Shown here piece after piece: positions 12,111-23,753 of a stretch of DNA of 64,000 nucleotides. Under the pieces are notes generated by a model. It saw only the letters and a list, made by a program, of their open reading frames with translations. It searched no databases and was not told the origin of the DNA. The translations under genes and the position numbers were made by a program. Origin of the DNA: Odobenus rosmarus divergens. Lineage: Eukaryota; Chordata; Mammalia; Carnivora; Odobenidae. Each line of letters begins with the position of its first letter. The stretch's first letter is position 1. The stretch lies in the NCBI RefSeq assembly GCF_000321225.1, contig NW_004451410.1, forward strand, positions 888,265-952,264, given 5' to 3'.

Positions 12111-15100
12111 ACTTCAGGTGATGAATAGCTACCATATTACTCTGCTAGATGAAAGCATGTTTCAGTCACCTTAATTTACATGCTCTTTTTTTTTTTTTTT
12201 TTTAAGTTCCAAGAAAAATCTTTTAGGTTATGGCGCTAGAGGAGCTTTTTGTGTTTGGGATTGAATTATTTTATGTGTATCTGTGCTTTTTGAATATAGC
12301 AGTCTTGTAGGTAGAATTATTTTGAAGGCTACTTTTAATGGCAAGATTAGAATAATTACAAAGCTTTTTCTACATTAGATCTTCCAGTGTTATAACTTTT
12401 GTCAGTCATAAAAGAAAATGGTTTTTTAGTGGTTGTTTGAATAAAATATAGGTTAACTCATTGGAGCTTTAATTTTAGATTTTAGCTTACAGTGTTTAGT
12501 ATGCAGTAGACTTAACTACCTAGTGAGCTTTATTGAATCCTAGAATGCATTGATTTTCACTTTAAAATAATGCAATTTCATCACTTCATTAATTTTTTCC
12601 TCTTAACATTTATGCTTAATTAGTACTATTTCTGCCCTGAGATTTTTTAAAATATAAAGTGTAGGTACCGCTGTTCTGTGATGCCCATTTTTACTGAAAA
12701 CCAGGATACACACGATGCCTTTGTCAGTTCTTTCTATGGCATTTCTTTAGTGTAAAAGTTGTGAAGGTTTTGTAGAAAAACAAATAATTCTCTGCAACCT
12801 GTATTTTTAAAGTTAAGAATTATGTTCCCATTATACAAATGTTCTCATTTATGGTCTCTGATCATATAGTGATGGCTCCTATTAGCTGTCATTATCCTTA
12901 TATTCTCATTATGAGAGAAAAATACTCTTGGCTCCTAAAAGTATCTTTATAAGAAGTATCAGCTCCTAATTAGCAGTGACTATAATCTGTTGGAACACAG
13001 GGTTAACACTTCCTAGATATGTTGCTATTATAAAGTTTCTTCATCTTTGAGAAGCTATCCCTGCTAATAAAACTATGGAGAGAATGAAAAAGTGGACAGT
13101 TTTTTCTTTTATCAAATGTGGTTTTGTAATAAAATTATACAATGAGCTTGCACAAGCTTTTTAAAATATCATTGCTGCCACTGAATAGGTCTGTAATTTA
13201 TTTATTCAGGAATGTTGGAGGCATTTTTGATTTATTTGTTTTTAGAGAAGTTTTGTTAAGCGAGATAATGAGCAGAGCTGGTGTTAATCATTTACTGTGC
13301 AACTCTAAAGAATGAAAATTTTGCATATCTTTAGCACTGTTGGGGAAAATAAATTCACTTAATGCTAATGGTCTGTTGGTATAATTTTAAAAAATACTAT
13401 CTTACTCTGGAGAAATGCAATATACTCTTGTGTTTTGCTAAAAGCTAAACTAATCAATATGTAATTATACATTTATATGTACATATATATTAAGCAATCA
13501 TGATTATTTGTTATCTGTAGAGATGAAAAATTAATTTGTTGTTGGTTAGTGCCATAGGTGACCACCATGCTTTCTCATAAATACCTCTAGCTGTGTATTT
13601 TCAACAAAGAACCACAGGTGTGTGTGGCTGAGGTGTGTGTCTGAGGGGGCACTCACCTGCACATATGTATACACTTATACACATGTGTAGGTATGTATGA
13701 GAATCACAGACAGTTTTTTGTGGTTATTATAATTTGGAGTAATACTGATTTTTAAATTCTTGGGGAATGGTACATATTCTAGATTTAAAATAATCCTAGT
13801 AAAATTAATTATAGGCATTTATAATACTAATTATGCATGATAGAGAATCCTTTGCTATATGTTGTTATATTTGAGAGCGTTTAGATATCTGTTTAAGAAA
13901 TGAATGGTGGTTTTCTAACACATAAAGAGGAATTTGTTTCAAAATCTTTAACTGGATTTTATATTGATTTTTATGATGGTTGGATTTTCTTAAAAATGAA
14001 TTGAAATTATGAAGATAAGTGTTATATAGTACAATAAAAAATTGAAATTTGAAGGTGGGTTAAAAATCAGATACTTTGCAGTGGTAACCATGTCTTAAAT
14101 GGAGTGTTTTTTTTTAATGTTCACTATTGGATTAAGAAGGAGAATTTAGACATTGTTTCCCTTTCAGTTCTTTCTATATGAATAGAATAGTGCAGAATTT
14201 GTACTGTCTGCATGAACACTGGAAGGTGAATGCTGGAGTTTCTAAACCCATTTTCAGGTGTTTCATAGAAAGTATAAATCATTATAAGGAGATTTGAAAA
14301 GATATATGAACTCCTCTCAAGTAAAGAATCTGATATCAAGTTATAATTTAAAAGCCCCCACATATTTGCGTGGCACTTTTTACCTGCAAATATTAATAAG
14401 TTACTAGAATTTTAAGACATCCATTCTTCTGTGATTTTTCTACACAGCATATGGCTCACTGTATTTATTTAGACTTACTGTAGACCAAATAAAAATCATA
14501 TATGATGTTCAGTTATATTAGTGGTCGTTAACATGATAGTTTGTCCTGGCCCTGGAATCATAAAGTCTTTTTTGCATTTCAGTGAGATTAGTAGAAGGTC
14601 AGACCTACTTACTGTTAAATGGAAAGAATTTTTCTATCTCAGTGTTTGGTGCTGCTTGCTTCTCATTTCTTTAGTACCAAACAAGTTTTTTTCTCATCCA
14701 CAAAGTGCATATGATTTCTCTGATTAATGTTTTCTGTTGCTAAACTCTTCATACCCCTGAAGCTGTGGCAAGCACCAGATTATTGGTTTGACTCTTTGAA
14801 TTTAGGATTATCTAGGAGGGGATGGTTAGAACTTTTACTGCTTCGTTGGTAATGTCTCCTCCCATTCCTCAGCATGCTCCCCCCACTCCAGGTGGGAGCA
14901 GGCAGGGGAGAGCGAGAAGGGGCTAGAACCAGATCGTTGGTGAAGTACTGAGACCTTCTCTCAGCTCCAGTTACTAGAGGATCAGCAGTTAGAAATCATG
15001 CACTGAAGTACATGTTTCTTTTGTCAGCAACTGAAAGGTAGGTGCTTTCTGAAACAGGTGTCCTCCTTTCAGAAAATGTCCTGACATTTGGACTCTGCCT

Positions 15101-15397
15101 TTTTTTAAAAGCTCATCGCCAGCTTAACTTAGAGGAAGAACATGCTTCGGACCACTCCTTCCCAGACTAGGTTAATATTCCTGGAAGGAAGAACATGATT
15201 CTAAGACTATTCATTGAACTTAATTAACTCCAAAAATACACTCTGAAGGAGGACTCACACCAATTATAAAACTTTATAAGATGGTCCAACATGTTTGAAT
15301 CAAAAAAACACACATGCTTACTTAAAAATAAAAATGAAAAAAGTAGAATGTGAAGGATTAAAAGAAATGGCTTTTATGATATTCTGAACATTGAGTT
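12111..15397. other. Long AT-rich intron without recognised elements
   Basis: A 20-nt T run (about 12185-12204) has no detectable target duplication. Purine/pyrimidine-alternating text rich in 'cacatatgtatacac' occurs at about 13655-13700. Frames at 14124-14363 and 14521-14727 are chance. No exon or RNA gene is supported. Confidence 0.5.
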
Positions 15398-15596
15398 ATT
15401 TTTTAACATTTTATTTATTTATTTGACACACACACACACACACACACACAGCACAAACAGACAGAGGCAGAGGGAGAGGGAGAAGCAGGCTTCCCGCTGA
15501 GCGGGGAGCCCAATGTGGGGCTCGATTCCAGGACCCCGGGATCATGACCTGAGCTGAAGGCAGACACTTAACGACTGAGCCACCCAGGGGCCCCCC
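15398..15596 (-). mobile_element. SINEC carrying an internal (CA)n microsatellite
   Basis: Antisense SINEC: 'ttttatttatttatttgac' at the 5' side, then 'gaagcaggcttcccgctgag', 'gggatcatgacctgagctga' and the head 'gactgagccacccagg'. Imperfect flanking repeats 'gaacattgagtt' (15386-15397) and 'gaacatggaatt' (15597-15608) mark the ends. The usual GA-rich segment next to the tail has become a pure CA tract at about 15426-15450. The minus frame 15411-15626 is only translated SINE. Confidence 0.95.
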
Positions 15597-15608
15597 GAAC
15601 ATGGAATT

Positions 15609-15770
15609 AAAGGAAATTTTATGCATATAAAAATATGTATGATGCCCAGAATGTCATTAAGGACTTTATTGTTGTTTGCTTGTTTAATTTTGTATTATAC
15701 TTTTTATAGAGCTTCAGTTTAAAACATATCATATAAATATTCTTGGCAAAGTAAGAAAATGCTATATTAG
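15609..15770. other. Short intronic spacer
   Basis: AT-rich text between a SINEC and an LTR remnant. Nothing recognised. Confidence 0.5.
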
Positions 15771-16190
15771 CTTCCTGTGGATGCTGTATCAAACTACCAC
15801 ACACTTGGTGGCTTAAAACAACAGAAATTCATTTTCTTTCAGCTTTGGAGGTCGTAAGGCAGACCTTGGCATCACTGGGCTAAAGTCAGGAGGGGGGCAG
15901 GGCCGCGCTTCCTCTGTGGCTGCTGGCCGCCCTCAGCTGTGACCTCCTTGCGTCAGTCCCCCCTTCTCTGGTCCCTGCCGTGTCTTCTTTTATCTGTCCC
16001 ATCTCTCTGCCTCTCGTCGAAGGACACTTGTGATTGCCCTTGGCTCTGATAACCCAACTGAATCTTCCCAGTTTAGATCCCTGATCTCATAACATCTGCA
16101 AACCGCCCCCACTTCAAATTGGCTAACATTTTCAGGTTTCAGGGATTAGGACCCGATGTTTGGGGGTGGTCCCTCTGCCCTCTAGGATGT
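15771..16190 (-). mobile_element. MaLR-type (MLT1-like) LTR remnant, antisense
   Basis: The + strand begins 'gatgctgtatcaaactacca' and runs through 'ggtggcttaaaacaacagaa'. It ends at 'cagggattaggacccgatgt'. This is the antisense order of an old mammalian LTR-like repeat whose 3' end reads 'ctgttgttttaagccaccaa'. It is non-coding. Assignment to the MaLR/MLT1 group is by resemblance, and the subfamily is not resolved. Confidence 0.55.
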
Positions 16191-17925
16191 GCATGTACAC
16201 TTTCTTTAGGTCTTGCCCACCAACCATTTTTTCCCTTGCATGTTCAGTACAAGGTACCTTTATAAGCTCGCTCTCTCACCTGCATAGGCAACTGTAGACA
16301 TTATATCAAGGGCAGCTTCATCAGTGCCTGCACCAACTGCACTGTGGAGCGCAAGGCTAAGAGATAGCAGTTAGGTAGAAGGGCTTTTGGGAAATTGATT
16401 CAGGTACTCCCCTTGTATTGATATCTTACCTCTTCTTCAGCACAGACAGATCTTTAGATTTCCCAGTTGGGAGGTGAATAGTTACTAGAGCAGACTCTGG
16501 GGGAGGGTCCCCTCGTCATCTGGTCTCTCCCCAGTACCAACGCTGAAGCAGTATCCCAGTGATGTCTCTTTGGCTTTTCTTCCATTGTGCAAATGTGATT
16601 ACTGCTGGGATTTGTAGATCAGCTCCATACTAGTCTGTCACTGTCACTGATTTTCCTGGGGAAAGTTGGCAGAGAACCAGTGTCTTTTCTCACTATTAGT
16701 AGATGACAAGCAGCTTCATCATAGGAAGTTTGAGATCATCACTGGTCAGGTGATATAAAAAAGAGTGGCTGTTGTACATGAGGTGGTTTAGGAGAGTCAT
16801 TCAGTGGATAATGTGTAAGATTTTAGGCAGTGAATCCATTGAGAAAAATATAAGTGGGATAAATCATTAAGACCTTTTCTACCATCATATTTGGAAAATT
16901 TTATATGCACTCACATACACATACGTTAACATTTGCATAAATGTACATTTGTGTATGTGTATATGTAAAATGTACATGTATATGTAAATGTGCATATTCA
17001 GATGTACACATGTCCGTTCACATACATATGCACGCACGTGATTTGAATAGTTATATAATTACCTCTAAATTAGCATAAAACAGCCTTAGGATTTAATTAA
17101 AGTGACTATTTAGGACTAGGATGTAATGAAAGATAGCTGTAATCTAAATCATTTATACTAACCTCTGAATAAGATTCATATTGATAAAAGGATGGTAGTG
17201 TATGTCAAATCTCAAACCAGGTAAACCCAAAACCAAGAATTTTTAAAGCATTTAAGAGACATTGTAGGGAAGAGGACCCTCATTTTGGGTAGCTTTATTA
17301 CCATACGAAGGAAACTAGCTCTTTACTCTGCATTCTCATGAATCAACCTTTTAATTATAACTTGACTTCCCATGTGGGCTTTTTAATAGATGATAGAACA
17401 TGCTAATCAGTCAAATACAAGCATTCTGGTTTATTTAGTGGGTTTTTTTGTGATATTTAGCTAAATATAACAAGGTCCTGATTTATTCATATTAAAAATT
17501 TTTTTAATCATTTGATCAGATGTAAATACAGTGTGAAATCACATTATTAGGACCCCAGATTAGAGGAGAAGTTCTTAGACTTGAGATTTTCTCTGACATT
17601 GACCTTATCTTTAAAATTAGTAATTCCTATCTGATTTTCATCTAAAATATATTAATACTGTGTATATTTCTTGTCTGATATGTACATTTCAAATGCTAGC
17701 AATTTCTCTGTTGTCAAATAAACACACCTTAGTCTGTGTAACAATGGACAGTGCCCTCCTGCTTGAAAACAGCCTCCCCAGTACCCATGATGGGGACTGT
17801 GAGCAATATGGAGGTGCTCTCTAGACTCTGCCTCTTTCCTAGTCAGCCAGCCAGCTGGGTCTTACAGCTACCTCTGGCAACAGAATTAGGAGTGAGAACC
17901 TGGAATGAGGAAAAGTTTACGAAGG
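16191..17925. other. Intronic sequence with a purine/pyrimidine-alternating tract
   Basis: At about 16905-17040 the text is a long degenerate series of 'tgtatatgt', 'acatacac' and 'gcacgcacgtg' units, rich in alternating purine/pyrimidine steps. Otherwise no gene, RNA or clear repeat is visible. The 65-codon frame 17751-17948 runs into the SINEC and is not coding. Confidence 0.5.
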
Positions 17926-17935
17926 AAAAGCAGTG

Positions 17936-18148
17936 TAGGGGTGCCTAGGTTGCTCAGTCGTTAAGCGTTGAACTTCAGCTCAGGTCATGATCCCAGGGTC
18001 CTGGGATGGAGCCCTGCATCAGGCTCCCTGCTCGGTGGGAAGCCTGCTTCTCCCTCTCCCACTCCCCCTGCTTGTGTTCCTGCTCTTGCTATCTCTCTCT
18101 CTGTCAAATAAATAAATAAAATCTTAAAAAAAAAAAAAAAAAAAAAAA
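17936..18148 (+). mobile_element. SINEC, sense orientation
   Basis: Head 'ggggtgcctaggttgctcag', hairpin 'gatcccagggtcctgggat', 'gaagcctgcttctccctct', '(aaat)n aaaatctt' and a 24-nt poly(A) run. Flanked by 'aaaagcagtg' at 17926-17935 and 18145-18154. The second copy overlaps the poly(A), so the outer limit of the tail is ambiguous by a few bases. Confidence 0.97.
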
Positions 18149-18154
18149 GCAGTG

Positions 18155-19384
18155 GAGTTCTTGTCTGGAATTCCGCACCTGGTGGGAAAGCTGGGATGAC
18201 AAAAGAATTCCTGAAGTCCTTTTTAATTGTGTATTATGCTGTGGGACAGTTCTTTCTGTGGTCACAGAGCTTAGCTTTTTTATTTTTCACCCTCTACTCT
18301 GTAGTCATTCCAGCAGAAAAGAAAGTTGGAAGACTTTATTTATTTTTAAAATAGTTCAAGAGAAATGAGGATATTCACAGAAAACATGATTTTTACAGAG
18401 ATACTATTGTGTAAGGCAACCCTATCTTTCCCCTGTACTGTAATATTTGAGAGGACATACTTTCTTAAGTGCAAAAAGTGAATACCACTTAGAAATTAGC
18501 AGTCTGAAAGAACTGTGAAATACTTGTCCTTCCCCAGTATGGAGTGAAAAATAATTTACAGAGAGATGAGACCAGTACCTTAATTAGGTTGAGATACATG
18601 AAATTGCTGACTTTGACTGCGTTTTTCCTGTAAAAACGACAGTTTTATTTAGTTCAACCTAATATTTTTCCAAGATAGGCTGGTTCGTGCTTTGTTCTGT
18701 TTGGAATACCTGTTGACGCAGTACTCAAGGGCACTCTTGGCTGCTTTGTTTCAAGTCAAGTCACAAGTCAGAAATGAAAATGACCATCTTTTGTGTGGAC
18801 CTTTTTTCTTTTGTTTCTTCCTCATTTGCAGAGTGTAGTTCATAGTGTCTATTCTCGCAGATTTTCCTACTGAAGCAACAGAGAAGCTTCGTCTCTGCTC
18901 TCTTAGCATCTTGTCTGATGGCCCCTGTTTCTATCTCGTAAGTGCTGCTATGGTTTGGATAAAAAATAATGTGGTTACCTTACCCTATACATAGTATATC
19001 TTCAATATAGCTGATGTCTGGGTTTAGAATAATTATAGACACTGAGGCCAGTTAGGGTCTTTATTTTAATTGTTCAGAAAATGGATAAGGAATCCATTAA
19101 GTAAGGAAACAAAGATGGATGGGTAGAGGAGAGACTCAGGAGCTGCAGAGCTGAGACTTGCTAGCTAATGACACGAGTGTGGCTTGGTGTGGTGATGGTT
19201 GACTTTAGGTTTGTGATTTGGACGCTTAGCCAAGAAGTGGTGTTTTATTAACCAAGATAGAGACCACTGGAGAGAAGGAGCAAGTTACAGGGATTAGGGA
19301 TCGCAGGGTGGGAGAGAAGGTGTGACACGTTCGGTTTTTGTGCCGAATTTACGATGACTTTCGAGTATTCGGGTGGAGATCCGT
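18155..19384. other. Intronic sequence, no feature recognised
   Basis: No exon, RNA gene or clear repeat recognised. GC content is slightly higher towards 19100-19380. Confidence 0.5.
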
Positions 19385-19403
19385 AATAGGAAGCTGGAAA
19401 TCA

Positions 19404-19433
19404 TGTGCTCGCTTCGGCAGCACATATACTAAA
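19404..19433 (+). pseudogene. U6 snRNA 5'-fragment retrocopy with 19-bp target duplication
   Basis: From 19405 the sequence matches the first 30 nt of mammalian U6 snRNA with no mismatch (5' stem-loop 'gtgctcgcttcggcagcac', then 'atatactaaaa'). The match stops before the ACAGAGA box. The insert is flanked by a perfect 19-bp direct repeat, 'aataggaagctggaaatca', at 19385-19403 and 19434-19452, which proves insertion by target-primed reverse transcription. Unlike usual retrocopies it keeps the 5' end, lacks the 3' 70% of the RNA and has no poly(A) tail. The downstream junction sits in the U6 A-stretch, overlapping the 'aaaat' of the target by 1-2 nt, which suggests internal priming by microhomology (inference). 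It lacks the U6 promoter and catalytic core, so it is not functional. Confidence 0.93.
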
Positions 19434-19452
19434 AATAGGAAGCTGGAAATCA

Positions 19453-20469
19453 GAGTTAAAAGCTAGAAAGATGGATTCAGGCTTCAAATATGTTTGTTTG
19501 TATGACTATACAAGTAAAAATGTATTTGAGAATCATTCTATGTGTGGAATTATGGCAGTAATATCACCAGATAGAGTAACCATATTAAAAAATGAGAGCA
19601 CCATTTTTTTTTTTCTTTGATACTCAATTAGAAGGAAGATGACTGCGTTTGGTCAGGATTTATGCTGTCATATCAGATCTGTGTGTGTGTGTATACGAGA
19701 CATCCCAATTCTTGTTTAATGTTTTGGTTCATCTTTAGTTAAATGTAAGATAATATGAAGCTTTCATATTTATAATATAGGAGATTCTCTCTGAGTTTTT
19801 AAATTACTAAATCAGATAAGGACTGTTGTAAGGTTTATTTGAAGTATATAATATTCCCTTTTAGGAGAGGTAGTGATAAAATCCTAATGAGTTGTCACTG
19901 TTTTAAGATATGTGAAGTTCCCTAATTGGTATTCATACAGGTATTTTTAATGGAAATAAACTCTTGCAATCTAAAATGTTGTGAAAGAAATTTTACTACA
20001 CTACTTCTGCCTTTATCTGGAACATTTTGCTTTTTTAGATATTTATATATTGTGTCTGTTGCCTCTGAAGGAATAGGTATATTATGATTTATTACCTGCT
20101 TCCTGCTTATAAGACATGTTTTTTCATATTTTACATTTTTGAAATTGCGATGTGTTTAAAGTTAATTGGGGCATTAATTTGATGTTTTTTTCACCTTTGG
20201 GGAAGGATGTTAGTAAATCAATTGTGTATCTCAAAATCAATACTCAGAATCAGAATCAAGTAAATACTATACACTAAATTATCATAATGCACTACCCCAG
20301 GCATTTACTGTTGTCATGGGGCACTTTGATTAGTTGATTCCAGTTTTGGCTCTTCAGTTATTTTACAGTACTGAGTTCAGTGTTTAACCTCTGGCTGGAA
20401 ACACTGATTTTCCTGACCTTCAGGCAATAGATTAACACTGAGAATTTATTAATGAACTCATTATTTCTC
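19453..20469. other. AT-rich intron, no feature recognised
   Basis: No coding or RNA signal. The frame 19405-19620 starts inside the U6 fragment and is chance. Confidence 0.5.
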
Positions 20470-20660
20470 TAACAGTCTTCTGTCTATCTGTCACCTACTT
20501 AGGGAAATGATCCCCCAATTGTTCTGTGCTGACTTCCCCTCTGAAGCTGGGAATTTCAGGGCTTCGGGTATTTTGATTCATCTTTGTATTTCTAGCACCA
20601 GCCTGGTTTAGTGGCATGTGCTAGATGTGAGCGTGTGGGTGGGTGGTGCATCAGCTCCCG
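20470..20660 (+). mobile_element. Probable L2 3'-region fragment
   Basis: 'tttgtatttctagcaccagc' and 'tggtttagtggcatgtgcta' resemble the sense L2 3' end ('tgtatccccagcgcctagca...gcctggcac'). Divergence is high and the borders are guesses. Confidence 0.35.
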
Positions 20661-22814
20661 GCCTTTCGCCTGACCCAGGGTCCAGCACCAGCTATTCTTT
20701 GGGAGAGTTCAAGATTCCTATGGACTCACTAGATCTCCACCTCCGTCATCAATACGATGAATTGTGTAGCTCATTCGGATGCTTTTCTTTTTAAATAGCA
20801 TGAGAGTGGTTGGAAGGGATATCCAGAAAAATTTATTTGCCCGTATTTATTTTGTTTTTCAGATTATTGAATTAAGACACTAAGTAGAGAATATTTGGAA
20901 ATTAAAGAAAATCTTAAGCAAAGATACTAGCATAATCTTACGGCACAGCAATAATCGTGGTGAATTTTTAGTTGTATATAGTTATTAAATTATTTTGTCT
21001 ACACTTACATATGACCTGAAATTGAAAACAATCATTTTTTCCAAAGAGTTCTAAAATGTTTCTCTTTAGTTCTCTTTAACTAAAACACCGGCTACTGATA
21101 TATTCTTTATTGTAGCTTTCTAACTTTACTTGTCTTTCTTTTCTTTCTTTTTTTGGTCTGAATAATAGATTTAAATCAAGGTCCTTCTAACAAAATCAGT
21201 CTGTCATGAGAAAATAGGTTTATGTTCGGCACGGTTTCTCTTTCACTAAAGCTAGCTATGCTTATTTATAATTCAAAAAATATCTGTGTACATTTTTATG
21301 ACTGTTGCACAAAAGAAAATAACTATACTATTTCTTTCGTAGAAATATAGCAATAGGAATTTTTATGGCTATTTGTAGAAGTATTGAAGTCTGGATTTAT
21401 GTGAGTATGACTTTTCTAATTTCAGAATGTACATTCAAGTTATTCCTGTGCTTTTTACTTCTTGAGTGATTGGAAAATACTGATTTTCTTATCACAGAGT
21501 ACCAAATGAATACAAGGGTTAAATTTTCTCTTTTGAGGGAATTCCAGTTTTACTTTGTATCTACTCTATTTTAATCTAAAAATTGAAACAAAAGTTGTGT
21601 TCTGAATCCCCATGGTTATAATAGGTAACTGGTAAGAACATACTATACCTAAGGTATTATGGCTACAGATGCCATCATATAATTGCATTATTATTATTAT
21701 CTTAAGGTTATGGCATTGGAAGTTTAAGTGCTAGGTTTCTCTGCTTTTGAAAGCAGATGTGGGAGTCATAAAGACTGGCAGGATTTGTTTATTGAAGAGG
21801 TACTACCTTTTTAATTTTGGATTTTGGACTCAAGTAGAATTTTGAGGAAAAGTATAGTATGTAGAATTTTTTTTTTTTTTTTACTCTGCTGGTGTTGTTG
21901 GTGTTTCAATATACATTACTGCTTGACTTGCTGTTACAGTCCTTTTATCTAATTTTCCTGGGCAAATATACTCAGCTGCTTTGCCTTCTAGCACGTGGTC
22001 ATCTTCTGTGTGCTGTGGCAGGTTGCTGCCTACGGATGCCAAGCAGAGCAGTGGTGGAGCTCCATTCCCCCAAGTGTGGAGACCACTGCTGGGCTCGACA
22101 GCGTGCGCCTCTGTGGACTGCAGTTGCCCTGTCTTGCTGGACGCTCAGTACTGTCTCTGGAGCGGGAAGAAGTTATTTCTTCCTAAAGGTTCAAATGAAT
22201 TTTTAGATAATAATATTTAATAACACTTCAAATAAATTTGACTGGTTATAGATATGTTGCCTATTGTTTTTGAATGCTTTTAATTTTTGAGTAATGGAAA
22301 CATATTTACTATTCTTATTTGTAGACTTACAGGTTTTTATAGGAGAGAAAATGAGAATATGAACACAACCAGAGCATTTGGAAGTTGATGGATTTAACAT
22401 AGAAGTTTTTGCTGCAGTAGATATTATTTAAAAAACAAAATTTGTGTTCAGGAATCAGGAAAAATGGAAACAACCCAAATATCTATTTATTACCATGATA
22501 TGACCTCGTTTTTGAAAAGTTAAAAAATAAGCCACACTAAGCAATATAGTATTTATTATATTATTTTATAATATAAAATATATTGTTACATTACAATGAG
22601 ATAATATATTATTAATTATATAAGGATATGGACATACGTTGTATAACTAAAATCAAGTGACATAATGACAGATTATTCAGCATATATTTATTCTTCAGAG
22701 AGTAGGCAGTGAGATGAGATTAGGGAAGAGCACACAGATATTATTCTCCATACTTACCTTACTTACATATGTTCTTTGCTCAATTTAAAATATTATGTAA
22801 AGAAAACATTTCTT
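20661..22814. other. Intron; GC-richer patch at 21984-22190
   Basis: Mostly AT-rich unique text with a 16-nt T run near 21868 and an AT-only tract at about 22545-22620. At 21984-22190 a GC-richer patch is open in all three forward frames (21892-22206, 21981-22220, 21995-22186). That pattern argues for composition rather than coding. No peptide is recognised. Confidence 0.45.
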
Positions 22815-22991
22815 TTTTTTTTTTTAAGATTTTATTTATTCATAAGAGACAGAGAGAGAGACAGGCAGAGGGAAAAGCAGGCTCCCCTGCTGAGCAGGCA
22901 GCCTGATGCGGGACTCGATCCCAGGACTCTGGGATCATGACCTGAGCTGAAGGCAGACGCTTAACGACTGAGCCACCCAGGTGCCCCAAGC
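22815..22991 (-). mobile_element. SINEC, antisense
   Basis: T-run, 'aagattttatttattcata', (GA)n, 'aaaagcaggctcccctgctg', 'gggatcatgacctgagctga' and head 'actgagccacccaggtgccc'. Flanked by 'aaacatttctt' at 22804-22814 and 22992-23002. Typical full-length copy. Confidence 0.97.
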
Positions 22992-23052
22992 AAACATTTC
23001 TTAAGATCAGGTTTAAAAAGGCAACATGATAATTCGTTACTTTGTTTCCTTA

Positions 23053-23403
23053 ATGTGTCTGGGCTGCTGTAACAGACTAGCAGAGCCTGGTGGCTTATAA
23101 ACAGGGTGATTTCTCACAGTGGGGGAGGTAGGAAGTCCAGGGTCCAAGCCCATGCAGATTTGGTGTCTGGTGAAAGCCTACTTCCTGGTTCATAGACAGC
23201 TGTTTCCTTCTTATTCTTCTGGCAAAAGAGGTGAGGCAGTTCTATGGGCTGGGTTATTTTTTTTTTTATAAGGGCACTGATCCCATTCACGAGGGCTACA
23301 CCCTCATGACCAAGTTACCTCCCAACCACCCCAGGTCCTAATACCGTGAGGGTTAGATTTCAACATGTGAATTTTGGGGGAACACAAATATTCAGTCTGT
23401 AAC
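23053..23403 (-). mobile_element. MaLR (MLT1/MST-like) solo LTR, antisense
   Basis: The + strand runs from 'tctgggctgctgtaacagac' through 'ataagggcactgatcccatt' and 'ccctcatgaccaagttacct' to 'caacatgtgaattttggggg' and 'cagtctgtaaca'. Reverse-complemented it begins 'tgttacagactgaat', like the 5' end of MaLR LTRs. It is an old non-coding LTR, and no internal retroviral-like sequence was seen beside it. Subfamily uncertain. Confidence 0.7.
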
Positions 23404-23695
23404 ACCTTTGGGGAATCATAAATAGACACCTAGGAAGTGAATGAAAAAAAACTTGTCTAGGATTATATGACTATGTCTTTTTGGATACTTATAAGTTATT
23501 TTAATGGTGTTACGGAAAATAAACTTATTATATGGAAATTTGTCTCATTTGGACAGAAGGAACTCAAAATTGCTAATTTCTTATTAGCCAGTAAAAAAAG
23601 TTACTGTTGATGTCACAGAATAATCGTCAACATCAGATGTAATACAGGATATAGGAAACACTATAAGATTTAAGTGCTATTAAAATATAACATCT

Positions 23696-23739
23696 CGCTG
23701 TGTGTGTCTCTGTCAAATAAATAAAATCTTTAAAAAAAT
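23696..23739 (+). mobile_element. SINEC 3' tail only (44 bp) with target duplication
   Basis: The insert contains only the SINEC 3' segment, 'gtgtctctgtcaaataaata' then 'aaatcttt' and A-run. It is bracketed by the perfect 14-bp repeat 'aaaatataacatct' at 23682-23695 and 23740-23753. The target duplication shows that this is a genuine, extremely 5'-truncated insertion and not the remnant of a deletion. Confidence 0.9.
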
Positions 23740-23753
23740 AAAATATAACATCT

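Noticed and set aside
12185..12204. Long T run as a further tail-only insertion
   Set aside because: No direct repeats flank it, so it cannot be told from a simple homopolymer.
15411..15626. 71-codon minus frame with GGSVVKCLPSAQVM
   Set aside because: The same peptide style appears in the frames at 40880-41104, 62536-62793 and 63163-63744. It is the translated SINEC body.
19405..19620. 71-codon plus frame starting in the U6 fragment
   Set aside because: Begins in snRNA-derived sequence and has no domain or splice context.
21984..22190. GC-richer patch open in three forward frames
   Set aside because: Simultaneous openness in all three frames points to composition, and no product is recognised.
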